Assembly (NCBI RefSeq): GCF_003148805.1
Contig: NZ_QGGX01000010.1
Location: forward strand, 1-64,000
From: Aminobacter sp. AP02
Lineage (GTDB): Bacteria; Pseudomonadota; Alphaproteobacteria; Rhizobiales; Rhizobiaceae
DNA length: 64,000 nucleotides
Reading direction: 5' to 3'
The translations under genes and the position numbers were made by a program. The notes under the pieces were generated by a model, which had not been told where the DNA came from, did not search any database, and saw nothing but the letters and a program-made list of their open reading frames with translations. Below are positions 9,920-19,238 of this stretch, piece after piece. Within the stretch, counting starts at the first letter, position 1; each line of letters begins with the position of its first letter.

Positions 9920-11185
9920 GTGCAGCGGCAGAATTATCTTTTCACTTCCGAGTCCGTATCCGAAGGCCACCCTGACAAGGTGTGCGACCGCATTTCCGAC
10001 GAGATCGTCGATCTCGTCTACCGTGAAGCCAAAAAGACCGGCATGGATCCGTGGAAGGTCCGCGTTGCCTGTGAAACTCTGGCAACCACCAACCGCGTCG
10101 TGATCGCCGGCGAAGTGCGCGTGCCCGACACGCTGCTCAAGAAAGACAAGAACGGCCAGATCGTGAAGGATGCCGCCGGCCATCCGGTGGTCAACCCGTC
10201 CAAGTTCAAGGCGGTGGCCCGCAAGGCCATCCGCGCGATCGGCTATGAGCAGGCCGGCTTCCACTGGAAGACCGCCCGCATCGACGTGCTGCTGCACGGC
10301 CAGTCGCCTGACATCGGCCAGGGCGTCGACAGCGCTGCCGACCGCCAGGGCGAAGAGGGCGCGGGCGACCAGGGCATCATGTTCGGCTATGCCTGCCGCG
10401 AGACGCCTGATCTGATGCCGGCGCCGATCTACTACAGCCACAAGATCCTGGAACTGCTGGCTTCCGCCCGCCACGAAGGCCAGGGCGAGGTCGGCAAGCT
10501 CGGCCCCGACGCCAAGAGCCAGGTCACCGTGCGCTACCAGGACGGCAAGGCCCACGAAGTCACGCAGATCGTGCTCTCCACCCAGCACCTCGACGGCAGC
10601 TGGGATTCGGGCAAGGTCCGCAAGGTCGTGGAACCTTATATCCGCGAAGCCCTTGGCGACCTCGAAATCGCCAACGACTGCAACTGGTACATCAACCCGA
10701 CCGGCAAGTTCGTCATCGGCGGTCCCGATGGCGACGCAGGCCTGACCGGCCGCAAGATCATCGTCGACACCTACGGCGGCGCTGCCCCGCATGGCGGCGG
10801 CGCGTTCTCCGGCAAGGACACCACCAAGGTCGACCGTTCGGCGGCCTATGCCGCACGCTACCTCGCCAAGAACGTGGTAGCGGCCAAGCTCGCCGATCGC
10901 TGCACCATCCAGCTGTCCTACGCCATCGGCGTTGCCCAGCCGCTGTCGGTCTATGTCGACCTGCACGGCACCGGCAAGGTTGACGAGGCGGTGCTGGAAG
11001 ATGCGCTGCGCCAGGTCATGGACCTGTCGCCGTCGGGCATCCGCCGTCACCTCGACCTCAACAAGCCGATCTACGCCAAGACCTCGTCCTACGGCCATTT
11101 CGGCCGCAAGGCTGGTCGCGACGGTTCTTTCTCATGGGAAAAGACCGATCTGGTAAAGGCAATCAAGGAAGCGGTCGCCGCCTAA
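9920..11185 (+). CDS. metK: S-adenosylmethionine synthetase
   Basis: Makes S-adenosylmethionine from ATP and methionine; cytosolic tetramer. The 421 residues contain the N-terminal ATP/metal motif [18 protein letters not shown], the [12 protein letters not shown] signature and the P-loop-like [22 protein letters not shown] start preceded by GAGGGGA. The protein is longer than E. coli MetK (384 residues) because of insertions typical of rhizobial enzymes. It precedes trmB, a SAM-dependent tRNA methyltransferase, by a few bases, so product and user are co-transcribed. Confidence 0.98.
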   Translation: MQRQNYLFTSESVSEGHPDKVCDRISDEIVDLVYREAKKTGMDPWKVRVACETLATTNRVVIAGEVRVPDTLLKKDKNGQIVKDAAGHPVVNPSKFKAVARKAIRAIGYEQAGFHWKTARIDVLLHGQSPDIGQGVDSAADRQGEEGAGDQGIMFGYACRETPDLMPAPIYYSHKILELLASARHEGQGEVGKLGPDAKSQVTVRYQDGKAHEVTQIVLSTQHLDGSWDSGKVRKVVEPYIREALGDLEIANDCNWYINPTGKFVIGGPDGDAGLTGRKIIVDTYGGAAPHGGGAFSGKDTTKVDRSAAYAARYLAKNVVAAKLADRCTIQLSYAIGVAQPLSVYVDLHGTGKVDEAVLEDALRQVMDLSPSGIRRHLDLNKPIYAKTSSYGHFGRKAGRDGSFSWEKTDLVKAIKEAVAA

Positions 11186-11192
11186 GGCGACC

Positions 11193-11903
11193 GTGGTATC
11201 AATGGAACAAGAACCGCGCCGCAGCCGCTCGACGGAAGCCTTCTTCGGGCGTCGGCGCGGCAAGCCCATCCGCCCTCATCAGGCGGAGGCGCTTGAAACA
11301 GGATTGGCCCGCCTTGGCATCGACCTTGGCGTGGCCGCCCCTGCCGACCTTCGCACGATGTTTGAAGCCAACGTTTCCAAGGTCAGGCTTGAGATCGGCT
11401 TTGGCGGCGGCGAACACCTTCGCCATATCGCCACCAACAATCCGGATACGGGCTTCATCGGCATCGAACCCTTCGTCAACGGCATGGCCAAGATGACGGC
11501 TGTGCTCGACGAACACCCGCTCGCCAACATCCGCCTCTATGACGAAGACGCCACGCAGCTGCTCGACTGGCTGCCGCAGGCGTCGCTCGACGGCATCGAC
11601 CTTCTGTATCCCGATCCGTGGCGGAAGAAGAAGCACTGGAAGCGCCGCTTCGTAAGCCCGGTCAATCTCGACCGCTTCGCCCGCGTGCTGAAAAGCGGCG
11701 CGAAGTTCCGCTTTGCATCTGACATCGACACCTACGTCAACTGGACGCTGCTGCACTGCCGCGCCTACCCCGCCTTCGAGTGGCAGGCGGCCGATGCCAA
11801 AGACTGGCACACGCCCTACGAGGGCTGGACCCGTACGCGCTACGAGGCCAAGGCGATCCGCGAAAACCGCACCCCGGCCTATCTGACGTTCGTCAGGGTG
11901 TAG
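11193..11903 (+). CDS. trmB: tRNA (guanine-N7-)-methyltransferase
   Basis: Methylates G46 in the tRNA variable loop using SAM. The 236-residue class I methyltransferase has the SAM motif [13 protein letters not shown], an acidic IEPF at the end of strand 2, and the TrmB signature [16 protein letters not shown], with the conserved C-terminal T-x-Y/R-E block ([10 protein letters not shown]). The GTG at 11193 and an ATG at 11202 are both possible starts; the GTG has AAGG at good distance. It closes the co-directional run that began at tsaB. Confidence 0.95.
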   Translation: MVSMEQEPRRSRSTEAFFGRRRGKPIRPHQAEALETGLARLGIDLGVAAPADLRTMFEANVSKVRLEIGFGGGEHLRHIATNNPDTGFIGIEPFVNGMAKMTAVLDEHPLANIRLYDEDATQLLDWLPQASLDGIDLLYPDPWRKKKHWKRRFVSPVNLDRFARVLKSGAKFRFASDIDTYVNWTLLHCRAYPAFEWQAADAKDWHTPYEGWTRTRYEAKAIRENRTPAYLTFVRV

Positions 11904-11928
11904 TTGAGAGCTGCGGTCGTCATCAATT

Positions 11929-12102
11929 CTGAAGCTTGATTTGGCTGGTCGTGCGTCCTTCGACAAGCTCAGGATGAGGCAGGTTGACGCTGACACTCTG
12001 CTCCGTCAGCCGCCGGTCTGGACTGCCGGCAGCACACACGGTCCTCATCCTGAGCTTGTCGAAGGACGCACGACCGGCCAACCGCAATCAATCAAGCTTC
12101 AG
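11929..12102. repeat. 174-bp composite inverted-repeat element
   Basis: Outer arms CTGAAGCTTGA (11929-11939) and TCAAGCTTCAG (12092-12102) are exact reverse complements. Inside them, 33-bp arms at 11947-11979 and 12043-12075 are also perfect reverse complements, around a 63-nt loop. The inner arm contains the TCCTTCGACAAGCTCAGGAT sequence widespread as an intergenic repeat in alphaproteobacteria. The element fills the gap between the convergent trmB and sensor-kinase genes, so it could serve as a two-way terminator or be a non-autonomous mobile remnant. Confidence 0.7.
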
Positions 12103-12123
12103 CGTTCATCGTTTGACGGCCGA

Positions 12124-13506
12124 TTACGCTGCCGCAAACGCCACCCGCACCCTGAGCCCACGGTCGCCGGCGCCGGCCGATAGCTCCAGCCGTCCGCCGA
12201 ACAGCGCCGCGATCTCTTCCACGATCGGCAGGCCGAGGCCGGCACCGGGCTTTTCGCCCGAGCGGCCGCGCACGAAACGCTGACGCACGTTTTCGATTTC
12301 CGAGGCAGGGATGCCGGGCCCGGTGTCTTCGACCTCCAGCACGACATCAGCTCCTCTTTCGACCACCTTGACGGTGGCTTCCGCCCCGCTGCCGGCATAG
12401 GCAAGCACGTTTTCGAGCAGGTTGCGGATCATTTCGCTGAGCAGCATCGGTTCGCCGCGCACGAACAGTGCCTTTTCCCCGTCAAAACCGAGATCGATGC
12501 CGGCTGCATGGGCCTGGGTGACGCGGTCGGCGGTGAGCGTCCGTGCGAGTTCGGTCAGGTCGACCGCGCCGAGGTTCTTGAGCCTGTCCGACGCCGCTTC
12601 GTCGACCTTGGCGAGCAGCAAAAGCTGGGCGATGACGCGTTCGGCGTGGGCGACCGCCTCATCGCCCATGCGGGCCGCCTGCCGCGCCTCTTCTAGCGAG
12701 TGCGCGCGCGAGGCCAGCGCAAGCTGGGTGCGGATGATGGTGAGCGGCGTACGTAGCTGATGGCTGGCATTGCCGGTGAAATGCCGCATGGCGCCAAGCG
12801 CCGAACCGAGCCGGCCCATGAACGAATTGACGGTGTCGACCAGTCCGCGCACCTCCTTGGGGACAGATTGCTCGATCGGGTGCAGGTCGTCGGGGTTGCG
12901 TTCGGCGATCGCATCGCGCAGCCGGTAGAGCGGCTTGAGCGAAAAGGTGACGGCGAACCAGACAATGGCAGCCGCACTGCCGATCAGGATGGCCAGCCTG
13001 AGCGCCGAACGCAGAAGGATCGTCTGCGCCAGCTGCGTGCGGGCAATGGTCGTTTCGGCGATGGTGACGACGAAGGGTATTGAGGTCGCACCCGTCGAGG
13101 CGGCGCGCGAGAGCGAGCTCAGCCGGATCGGCTCGCCACGGAAATTCGCGTCGGCATATCCGCTTTCTTCCTGTTCGAGCCCCTGGATGACGGGCAGGTT
13201 CTGGTAGCCGGTGATGAACCCCTGCGGACCGTCGACTCGGTAGAAGACACGGTCCTGCGCCGCCGAGGTCAGCATTTCGAGCGCGACATAGGGGATGTCG
13301 ACCTCAAGGACGCCGTCTTCGGCCACCACCACGCGCTCGGCGATCGCCAGTGCCGAGCCGGCCAAAACGCGGTCGGAGACGGCGTTCGCGGTGTCCACTG
13401 CCTCGCGATAGGTGTCGACGAGCGCGATCAGGCCGATGGTGACCAGGGGCACCAAGAGCCACAGCAGCAGCCGGCTGCGCAGTGAATAGGGTTTGGTGCT
13501 CACCAT
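12124..13506 (-). CDS. tctE: Sensor histidine kinase, TctE-like
   Basis: Inner-membrane sensor of 460 residues: TM1 about 12-30, periplasmic domain 31-166 of the two-component-sensor N-terminal (2CSK_N) type, TM2 about 167-190, HAMP-like linker, HisKA with phospho-acceptor H249 in NASHQLRTPLT, and HATPase with the G1 motif DTGPGIP and G2 GAGLGLPIVEEI. Its start overlaps the stop of the upstream response regulator (TGATG), so the pair is translationally coupled. The neighbouring tctCBA transporter points to di/tricarboxylate sensing; the ligand cannot be read from sequence. Confidence 0.9.
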   Translation of the reverse strand: MVSTKPYSLRSRLLLWLLVPLVTIGLIALVDTYREAVDTANAVSDRVLAGSALAIAERVVVAEDGVLEVDIPYVALEMLTSAAQDRVFYRVDGPQGFITGYQNLPVIQGLEQEESGYADANFRGEPIRLSSLSRAASTGATSIPFVVTIAETTIARTQLAQTILLRSALRLAILIGSAAAIVWFAVTFSLKPLYRLRDAIAERNPDDLHPIEQSVPKEVRGLVDTVNSFMGRLGSALGAMRHFTGNASHQLRTPLTIIRTQLALASRAHSLEEARQAARMGDEAVAHAERVIAQLLLLAKVDEAASDRLKNLGAVDLTELARTLTADRVTQAHAAGIDLGFDGEKALFVRGEPMLLSEMIRNLLENVLAYAGSGAEATVKVVERGADVVLEVEDTGPGIPASEIENVRQRFVRGRSGEKPGAGLGLPIVEEIAALFGGRLELSAGAGDRGLRVRVAFAAA

Positions 13507-14180
13507 CAGGGGCTGGGCAGCTTTTCGAGATAATAGCCGATGCCGCGCGCGGTCCTCACCGTCAGCCCGTAGGGAACCAGGCGCTTGCGCAGGCGGCTGA
13601 CATATTGCTCGATGGCGTTGGCGCTCAGATCCTCGTCGAAGCCGGCGAGCGATTCGATGATCGCCTGCTTGGCGACGACCTTGCCGGCGCGCATGAACAG
13701 TGTTTCGAGCAGCGCGAGTTCGCGCGCCGGAATGTCGATGGCAGCTCCGTTCGAGGAAAAGCTGCGCGTGTTGAGGTCGAGCGCGACCTCGCCGAAGGAG
13801 ACGGTCGCGGCCTTGAGCCCCGCGCGGCGGCGCAAAAGCGTGCGCACCCGGGCTTCCAGTTCGCCGACATCGAACGGCTTGACCATGTAGTCGTCGGCAC
13901 CGAGATCGAGCCCCTTGACCCGCTCGTCGAGCGAATGCCTGGCCGACAGGATCAGCACGGCGGCGTCATGCTGGCGCCCGCGCATGGTGCGCAGCACGTC
14001 GAGCCCGTCCATCTCGGGCAGGTTGAGGTCGAGAATCACGAGGTCGAAGCGCTCGGTGGCGAGCACGGCAACCGCCGACGCACCGTCGCCGACCACGTCG
14101 ACGGCGTAGCCGCTTCCCTTGAGCACCGACGCAAGCCCCCCGGCCAGCGTCGCGTTATCCTCCACCACCAGAATGCGCAC
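13506..14180 (-). CDS. tctD: Response regulator, OmpR/TctD-like
   Basis: A 224-residue DNA-binding regulator: receiver domain with acidic pair E7/D8, phospho-acceptor D51 (VILDLNLPEMDG) and K in MVKPFD, followed by an OmpR-type winged helix (about 125-220, with ISRLRKRL-like helix and GIGYYLEK). I chose the GTG at 14180 (product VRILVVEDNA) because GGGAG lies 7 nt upstream; upstream in-frame extension to 14249 lacks homology to receivers. Divergent from the solute-binding-protein gene, sharing a 127-bp control region. Likely target is the tctCBA promoter. Confidence 0.9.
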   Translation of the reverse strand: MRILVVEDNATLAGGLASVLKGSGYAVDVVGDGASAVAVLATERFDLVILDLNLPEMDGLDVLRTMRGRQHDAAVLILSARHSLDERVKGLDLGADDYMVKPFDVGELEARVRTLLRRRAGLKAATVSFGEVALDLNTRSFSSNGAAIDIPARELALLETLFMRAGKVVAKQAIIESLAGFDEDLSANAIEQYVSRLRKRLVPYGLTVRTARGIGYYLEKLPSP

Positions 14181-14211
14181 CCGAATTCTCCCTTGCCCGC
14201 TCCTGCGACGA

Positions 14212-14228
14212 TGCCTATTCGATAGGCA
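14212..14228. promoter_or_regulatory. 7-3-7 palindrome in the divergent promoter region
   Basis: TGCCTAT-TCG-ATAGGCA is a perfect inverted repeat between the response-regulator gene and the divergent solute-binding-protein gene. A symmetric site suits a dimeric regulator but not the direct repeats preferred by OmpR-family proteins, so the binder may be another factor. Confidence 0.35.
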
Positions 14229-14307
14229 AAGGTCCAGAGCCCCTTCCACCCATCTATAGCGCTTCGCCGTTGTGCCGCTCGCTTGGCTGATGCATGTTCA
14301 AGCGATC

Positions 14308-15372
14308 ATGCGCCTTGCCATTTTTGCCGCCCTTGTTAGCCTTTCACAGCCCGCCTGGGCCGAGGTCACCGTCTTTCCAGCGCTTGACGGCGCATCGGAT
14401 GCCCGCACGCTGGTCGTTTATTCCTCGCTCGACGCGCCACTGGCCAAGCCGATGATCGACGGCTTCCAGAAGGCCAATCCCGATGTCGCCGTGCGCTACG
14501 AGGATCTTCTGACCACCGATATCTACGACCGCGTCGTCGCCGAGACCGACGCCGGCAAGGGCACCGCCGACATCGCCTTTTCCTCGGCCATGGACCTTCA
14601 GGTCAAGCTCGCCAATGACGGTTACGCCCAGGAAAGCCGGCTGCCTTTGTCCGACCGCTGGCCGCGTTGGGCCAACTGGCGCGATACCGCCTATGCGCTG
14701 ACCTTCGAGCCGGCGGTGTTCGTCTACCACAAGCCGAGTTTCAAGGACGCGCCGCCTCCGGCGACGCGCGGCCAGTTCGTCGATTTCCTCAAGGCCCAGG
14801 GCGACAAGGTTTATGGCCGCATCGCCACCTACGACATCGAGCGCTCGGGCGTCGGTTTCATGTTCATGGCGCGCGACCAGGAGCAATATCCCGACATCTG
14901 GTCGGTGATCCGTTCGATGGGAGCAGCGGGCGTGAAGCTCTATTCGACCAGCGGGGCGATCCTAGAACGCATCGCCGATGGCCGCTTCGTGCTCGGCTAC
15001 AACATCCTGGGCTCCTATGCCGCCGATTGGGCGGCACGCAATCCCGATGTCGGCATCGTGCTGCCCAAGGACTACACCGTGGTGATGTCGCGTATCGGCC
15101 TGGTGCCGGCGGCGGCCAATTCGCCCGATCTCGGGCGCCGCTATCTCGAATACTTCATGTCGGCCGAGGGCCAGACGGTGATGGCGCGCGAGCTGCAGAT
15201 CGCAGCGGTGAACCCCGATGTCTCGGGCGAGAATACCGCCAACAGGATGCAGGAGGTGCTGGGCGGACAATTGCGCCCGGTACCCGTCAGCCCCGGCCTG
15301 ATGGTCTATCTCGACCAGGTCAAGCGCACGCGTCTCATCGAGCGCTGGAACGAGGCGTTGCGCAGCCCCTGA
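14308..15372 (+). CDS. Orphan extracellular solute-binding protein
   Basis: A 354-residue periplasmic binding protein of the family-1 / iron-type ABC fold. It has a Sec signal peptide (MRLAIFAALVSLSQPAWA), then a fold opening VVYSSLDAPLAKPMIDGFQ with FSSAMDLQVKLANDGYAQ. The ATG at 14308 gives the compact signal peptide; a GTG at 14272 and ATG at 14290 are possible. No ABC permease or ATPase gene is nearby. It lies between a divergent TctDE pair and tctCBA, a layout recalling PgtC of the Salmonella phosphoglycerate regulators, so a sensory co-receptor role is more likely than transport (inference). Confidence 0.85.
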   Translation: MRLAIFAALVSLSQPAWAEVTVFPALDGASDARTLVVYSSLDAPLAKPMIDGFQKANPDVAVRYEDLLTTDIYDRVVAETDAGKGTADIAFSSAMDLQVKLANDGYAQESRLPLSDRWPRWANWRDTAYALTFEPAVFVYHKPSFKDAPPPATRGQFVDFLKAQGDKVYGRIATYDIERSGVGFMFMARDQEQYPDIWSVIRSMGAAGVKLYSTSGAILERIADGRFVLGYNILGSYAADWAARNPDVGIVLPKDYTVVMSRIGLVPAAANSPDLGRRYLEYFMSAEGQTVMARELQIAAVNPDVSGENTANRMQEVLGGQLRPVPVSPGLMVYLDQVKRTRLIERWNEALRSP

Positions 15373-15402
15373 TTGTGCGATGTTCCCAAGCTGTTGCGTT
15401 GG

Positions 15403-15419
15403 TGTCAGTCTGATGTCAG
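15403..15419 (+). promoter_or_regulatory. Tandem TGTCAG repeats upstream of tctC (candidate TctD site)
   Basis: TGTCAG at 15403-15408 and again at 15414-15419, 11 bp apart, in the 311-bp gap before tctC. Half-sites on one face of the helix are what OmpR-family regulators bind. The remainder of the gap (15420-15683) shows no gene, only the good Shine-Dalgarno GGGAGGA before tctC. Confidence 0.4.
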
Positions 15420-15683
15420 GTTGCTGCGATAGGGAGGTTTCGGCCCAACCGTTGGAGGCGGCGAGGCTCGGAAAGTTCGGGAGGACTTCGAACACGTTTC
15501 CGCAGAGGCTACCGACGGCGCAATTTCGCCGAGCAAAGGGGCCCGGAAACGCTGCACAAGTGGCCGGCTCATATAGACGGTTCATGCCTTCCCTTGACGT
15601 TCCGGGACGCTGCCTCAGGCGCGGGCCTCGAAACTGAAAAAAGCATTTGCCCCGCGCATGCGGGTCGCAAGGGAGGAACAGCA

Positions 15684-16628
15684 ATGAAGCAGTTCGTATT
15701 GGCATCCATCGTTGCGGGCGCGCTCGCCCTGCCGGCCGCTGCGGCCGACTACAAGATCATGGCTCCCGCGGCGCCTGGCGGCGGCTGGGACCAGACGGCA
15801 CGTTCGATGCAGACCGCGCTCCAGGACGAAAAGATTTCGGGCTCGGTCCAGGTCAACAACGTTCCGGGCGCTGGCGGCACCATCGGTCTGGCCCAGTTCG
15901 TCAACCAGGCCAATGGCGATCCGGCCCAGCTCATCGTCGGCGGCTACGTCATGGTCGGCGCGATCCTGACCAATGCCTCGCCTGTCACGCTCGACCAGGT
16001 CACCCCGATTGCCCGTCTGACCGGCGAGTACGAAGCCCTGGTCGTTCCGGCCAACTCCGACATCAAGGACATGGCTGGCCTCGTTGCCAAGCTCAAGGCT
16101 GATCCGGGTGCGGTTTCCTGGGGCGGCGGCTCCGCCGGCGGTACCGACCACATCACGGCTGGCCTGATTGCCAAGGCTGTCGGCGTCGATCCGACCAAGG
16201 TCAACTACATCGCCTATTCCGGCGGCGGCGAGGCCCTCGCAGCCATCCTCGGCGGCCAGGTGACCGTCGGCATCTCCGGCTACGGCGAATTCGCCGAGCA
16301 GATCAAGGCTGGCACGCTGCGCATCATCGGCATCTCCTCCGATGCCAAGGTCGAAGGCATTGACGCACCGACCTTCAAGGAAGGCGGCGTGGACGTCTCG
16401 ATCCAGAACTGGCGCATGGTCGCTGCTGCTCCCGGCATCTCGGCCGAGCAGAAGGCAGCCGTCCTCGCTGACGTCGAAAAGATGGCGACTTCGGCCTCGT
16501 GGACGAAGATCCTCGCTGACAAGGGCTGGGCCAACACCTATCTCGCCGGCGACGACTTCGCAGCACAGCTGAAGAAGGACACCGAGGCGACGTCCGCCAT
16601 CCTGAAAGACATCGGCCTGGTGAAATGA
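15684..16628 (+). CDS. tctC: Tripartite tricarboxylate transporter substrate-binding protein TctC
   Basis: Periplasmic receptor (Bug family, 314 residues) that captures a carboxylate and delivers it to TctAB. Signal peptide residues 1-22 ([20 protein letters not shown]) with cleavage before [19 protein letters not shown], the hallmark Bug N terminus; further motifs [16 protein letters not shown] and [13 protein letters not shown]. The ATG at 15684 follows GGGAGGAACAGCA. Its stop overlaps tctB (ATGA). Substrate probably citrate or another di/tricarboxylate; not determined by sequence. Confidence 0.96.
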   Translation: MKQFVLASIVAGALALPAAAADYKIMAPAAPGGGWDQTARSMQTALQDEKISGSVQVNNVPGAGGTIGLAQFVNQANGDPAQLIVGGYVMVGAILTNASPVTLDQVTPIARLTGEYEALVVPANSDIKDMAGLVAKLKADPGAVSWGGGSAGGTDHITAGLIAKAVGVDPTKVNYIAYSGGGEALAAILGGQVTVGISGYGEFAEQIKAGTLRIIGISSDAKVEGIDAPTFKEGGVDVSIQNWRMVAAAPGISAEQKAAVLADVEKMATSASWTKILADKGWANTYLAGDDFAAQLKKDTEATSAILKDIGLVK

Positions 16629-17113
16629 GCCTGGACAACCAGCAACAAGAAAGGCGCCGCCCCGATTGGGCGGCGCTTGTCATCGCCGCGGGCCTTGCAG
16701 TGGTGGCCGCTGTCATCGCCTGGAGCACCGCCAGCCATGGTGCGGGCAACAGCTATGCCCGCGTCGGCCCGACCACCTTTCCCTACGTGATCTCGGTAGC
16801 TTTGTTCGGCCTGTCGATCTGGACGGTCTTCGAAGCCTGGCGCGGTGACTTCCCCGAGCGCGAGCATCAGGAAATCAGCCCGATCCTGTGGATCGTAGGC
16901 GGCCTTGCCGCGCAGATGCTGCTGCTCAAGGCGGCTGGCTTCTCGATCGCCACGGGATTGCTCTTCGCTGCGACGGCGCGTGCCTTCGGCCGCGGCCCTC
17001 TGTGGAAGACGATCCCCATCGGCATCGTGCTTTCCTTCGTCATCTGGGTCATTTTCGCCAAGGGACTGCAGCTCTCGCTGCCCGCCGGCCCGCTCGAACA
17101 CCTGTTGTTCTGA
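16625..17113 (+). CDS. tctB: Tripartite tricarboxylate transporter small membrane subunit TctB
   Basis: The small, poorly conserved integral membrane subunit (162 residues) of the TctABC sodium/proton-coupled transporter. Four hydrophobic stretches are visible at about residues 17-37, 50-68, 82-112 and 120-142. Coupled by ATGA overlap to tctC and followed 27 bp later by tctA. Confidence 0.93.
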   Translation: MSLDNQQQERRRPDWAALVIAAGLAVVAAVIAWSTASHGAGNSYARVGPTTFPYVISVALFGLSIWTVFEAWRGDFPEREHQEISPILWIVGGLAAQMLLLKAAGFSIATGLLFAATARAFGRGPLWKTIPIGIVLSFVIWVIFAKGLQLSLPAGPLEHLLF

Positions 17114-17140
17114 GCGATTATCAAGGGAGCTCGGCTCTAA

Positions 17141-18655
17141 ATGGATACCTTTGCTCTGCTGGCGCAAGGACTGCTCACGGCTCTCGAGCCGATGAACATG
17201 CTCTATGCGCTCATCGGCGTGACGCTCGGCACCGCAGTCGGCGTTCTGCCGGGCATCGGCCCGGCACTTACCGTGGCCCTGCTGCTGCCGGTCACCTACA
17301 AGCTCGATCCCGCGGGCTCGTTGATCATGTTCGCCGGCATCTATTATGGCGGCATGTATGGCGGCTCGACCACCTCGATCCTGCTCAACACGCCGGGCGA
17401 AAGCGCTTCGATCGTCACGGCGCTGGAAGGCAACAAGATGGCCCGCGCCGGGCGCGGCGGCCCTGCATTGGCGACTGCCGCCATCGGCTCGTTCGTTGCC
17501 GGCCTGATCGCCACCGTTGGCCTTGCGTTCATCGCCCCGACAGTCGTCAAGATGGCGCTGTCTTTCGGCCCGGCCGAGTATTTCGCGCTGATGATCCTGG
17601 CCTTCATGACCGTGTCGGCCGCCTTTGGCGATTCGACGCTGCGCGGCCTGACGGCACTTTTCATTGGCCTGACGCTCGGCCTCATCGGCATCGATCTGCA
17701 GACCGGCCAGGCACGCCTTGCCTTCGGCATCCCCGACCTGCTCGACGGCGTCGAGGTGACCACCCTTGCGGTGGCGCTGTTTGCCGTCGGCGAAGCGCTC
17801 TCGGTCGCGGCCAGCAAGGGCGGCGATTCGACCATCCAGGCGATCAAGGGTTCGGTATGGATGACGCGCGAAGACTGGCGCCGTTCCTGGAAGCCATGGT
17901 TGCGCGGAACTGCCATTGGCTTCCCGATCGGCGCGATGCCGGCCGGTGGCGCCGAGATCGGCACTTTCTTGTCGTATTCGGTCGAAAAGAACCTCGCTGA
18001 AAAGCCCGAAGAGTTCGGCAAGGGCGCGATCGAAGGCGTGGCGGGTCCGGAAGCGGCCAACAACGCATCTGCCGCGGGCACGCTGGTGCCGCTGCTGACG
18101 CTTGGCCTGCCGACCACGGCGACGGCTGCGATCATGCTCGCCGGCTTCCAGCAATTCGGCCTGCAGCCAGGGCCGCTGCTATTCGCCACCAATCCGCAGC
18201 TCGTTTGGGGCCTGATCGCCTCGCTGCTCGTCGCCAACCTGATGCTTCTGGTGCTGAACCTGCCGCTGATCGGGGTCTGGGTCCGTCTTCTGACCATCCC
18301 GACACCCTGGCTCTATGCGGGCATCCTGCTGTTTGCGACGCTTGGTACCATTGGCGCCAATCCGTCGACCTTCGAGCTCGGCATGCTTCTGGCGTTCGGC
18401 CTTCTCGGCTACGGATTGCGCCGTTTCGGCTATCCGATTGCGCCTGTGGTCGTGGGGTTGATCCTGGGGCCGATGGCGGAGCAGCAACTGCGTCGCGCGC
18501 TGGCGATCAGCCAAGGCGACCCGTCGATCCTGGTGGGTTCGCCGATAGCGGTGGTTCTGCTGCTGCTTGCGGCAACTGCGGTGCTGCTGCCGCTCTATTT
18601 GCGCGCCCGTGGCCGGGGCAAGTTGCTGGCCCAGCTCGGGGCCAACGAAGACTGA
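17141..18655 (+). CDS. tctA: Tripartite tricarboxylate transporter large permease TctA
   Basis: The 504-residue transport subunit, with about 11-12 hydrophobic segments. Family motifs include [21 protein letters not shown] near residue 28 and [20 protein letters not shown] near residue 67, and a second-half [16 protein letters not shown]. Together with TctB it imports the substrate bound by TctC. A strong intrinsic terminator follows 22 bp after the stop, closing the tctCBA operon. Confidence 0.97.
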   Translation: MDTFALLAQGLLTALEPMNMLYALIGVTLGTAVGVLPGIGPALTVALLLPVTYKLDPAGSLIMFAGIYYGGMYGGSTTSILLNTPGESASIVTALEGNKMARAGRGGPALATAAIGSFVAGLIATVGLAFIAPTVVKMALSFGPAEYFALMILAFMTVSAAFGDSTLRGLTALFIGLTLGLIGIDLQTGQARLAFGIPDLLDGVEVTTLAVALFAVGEALSVAASKGGDSTIQAIKGSVWMTREDWRRSWKPWLRGTAIGFPIGAMPAGGAEIGTFLSYSVEKNLAEKPEEFGKGAIEGVAGPEAANNASAAGTLVPLLTLGLPTTATAAIMLAGFQQFGLQPGPLLFATNPQLVWGLIASLLVANLMLLVLNLPLIGVWVRLLTIPTPWLYAGILLFATLGTIGANPSTFELGMLLAFGLLGYGLRRFGYPIAPVVVGLILGPMAEQQLRRALAISQGDPSILVGSPIAVVLLLLAATAVLLPLYLRARGRGKLLAQLGANED

Positions 18656-18677
18656 GTTCGCCCGGTCCGAAGAAACG

Positions 18678-18715
18678 AAAAAGCCGAGGTCCGGATTTCC
18701 GGTCCTCGGCTTTTT
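18678..18715 (+). terminator. Intrinsic terminator after tctA
   Basis: AAAAAGCCGAGG (18678-18689) pairs with CCTCGGCTTTTT (18704-18715), extended inward by CCGG/CCGG around an ATTT loop, with a single T-T mismatch. It ends in a T5 run, and the A5 on the other side makes it usable from both strands. Confidence 0.85.
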
Positions 18716-18861
18716 GCTTGCCTCGCGACGGAGGCGGAAACTTCAGGGACAGAGCGACGGTCAGAAAACCTGCCGCTCCGGAGCACTGCCCGGCCACACT
18801 GGTCTCGGCTATCGCCAATGACCCGGTGCGGCGGTGCGCTCTCTACCCTGAATTCGAAGTC

Positions 18862-19026
18862 TTAGTATTTGCGGATGCGGTCGAAATGGCGGGGGTCAAT
18901 CCCCAGCATGACCAGGTCCTGGTTGTTGGGACGATGACCGCGCTCGACGGCTGCTGCGGCAGCAACGGCGCTACCAAAGGTGCGGACCAGTTCGCCAATG
19001 CGGCCAAGGGGCTTGCGGTTGTTCAT
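18862..19026 (-). CDS. Short DUF1127-like protein, 54 residues
   Basis: A small gene: ATG at 19026, stop TAA at 18862, product starting MNNRKPLGRIGELVRTF and ending RHFDRIRKY. Purine-rich AAGAGG and AAAGAG lie immediately upstream of the start. The Arg-rich, short helical layout with a conserved C-terminal LGIDPRHFDRI resembles the DUF1127/YjiS-like small proteins that are abundant in rhizobia, some of which influence RNA turnover and phosphate or central-carbon adaptation. Assignment to the family is by eye. It lies alone between tctA and rimP, transcribed opposite to both. Confidence 0.7.
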   Translation of the reverse strand: MNNRKPLGRIGELVRTFGSAVAAAAAVERGHRPNNQDLVMLGIDPRHFDRIRKY

Positions 19027-19238
19027 CTCTTTATCCTCTTTTGCGCTGCATCATCATTTCTTGTGCAACGCAACAAATATAGGTGACGCAAAGGGAAGCG
19101 GTAGGGGCATCAGCGCATGTTTGCCATGCATCCGCTGCAATGGTCGGCTAAACAGCTTCGGTGGACGCTGAAGACCCGGCACTTGAAAGCCGCGCCGCCT
19201 TCGGCTATATCAGCCTCAAATTCTTGGTCGGTATGACG

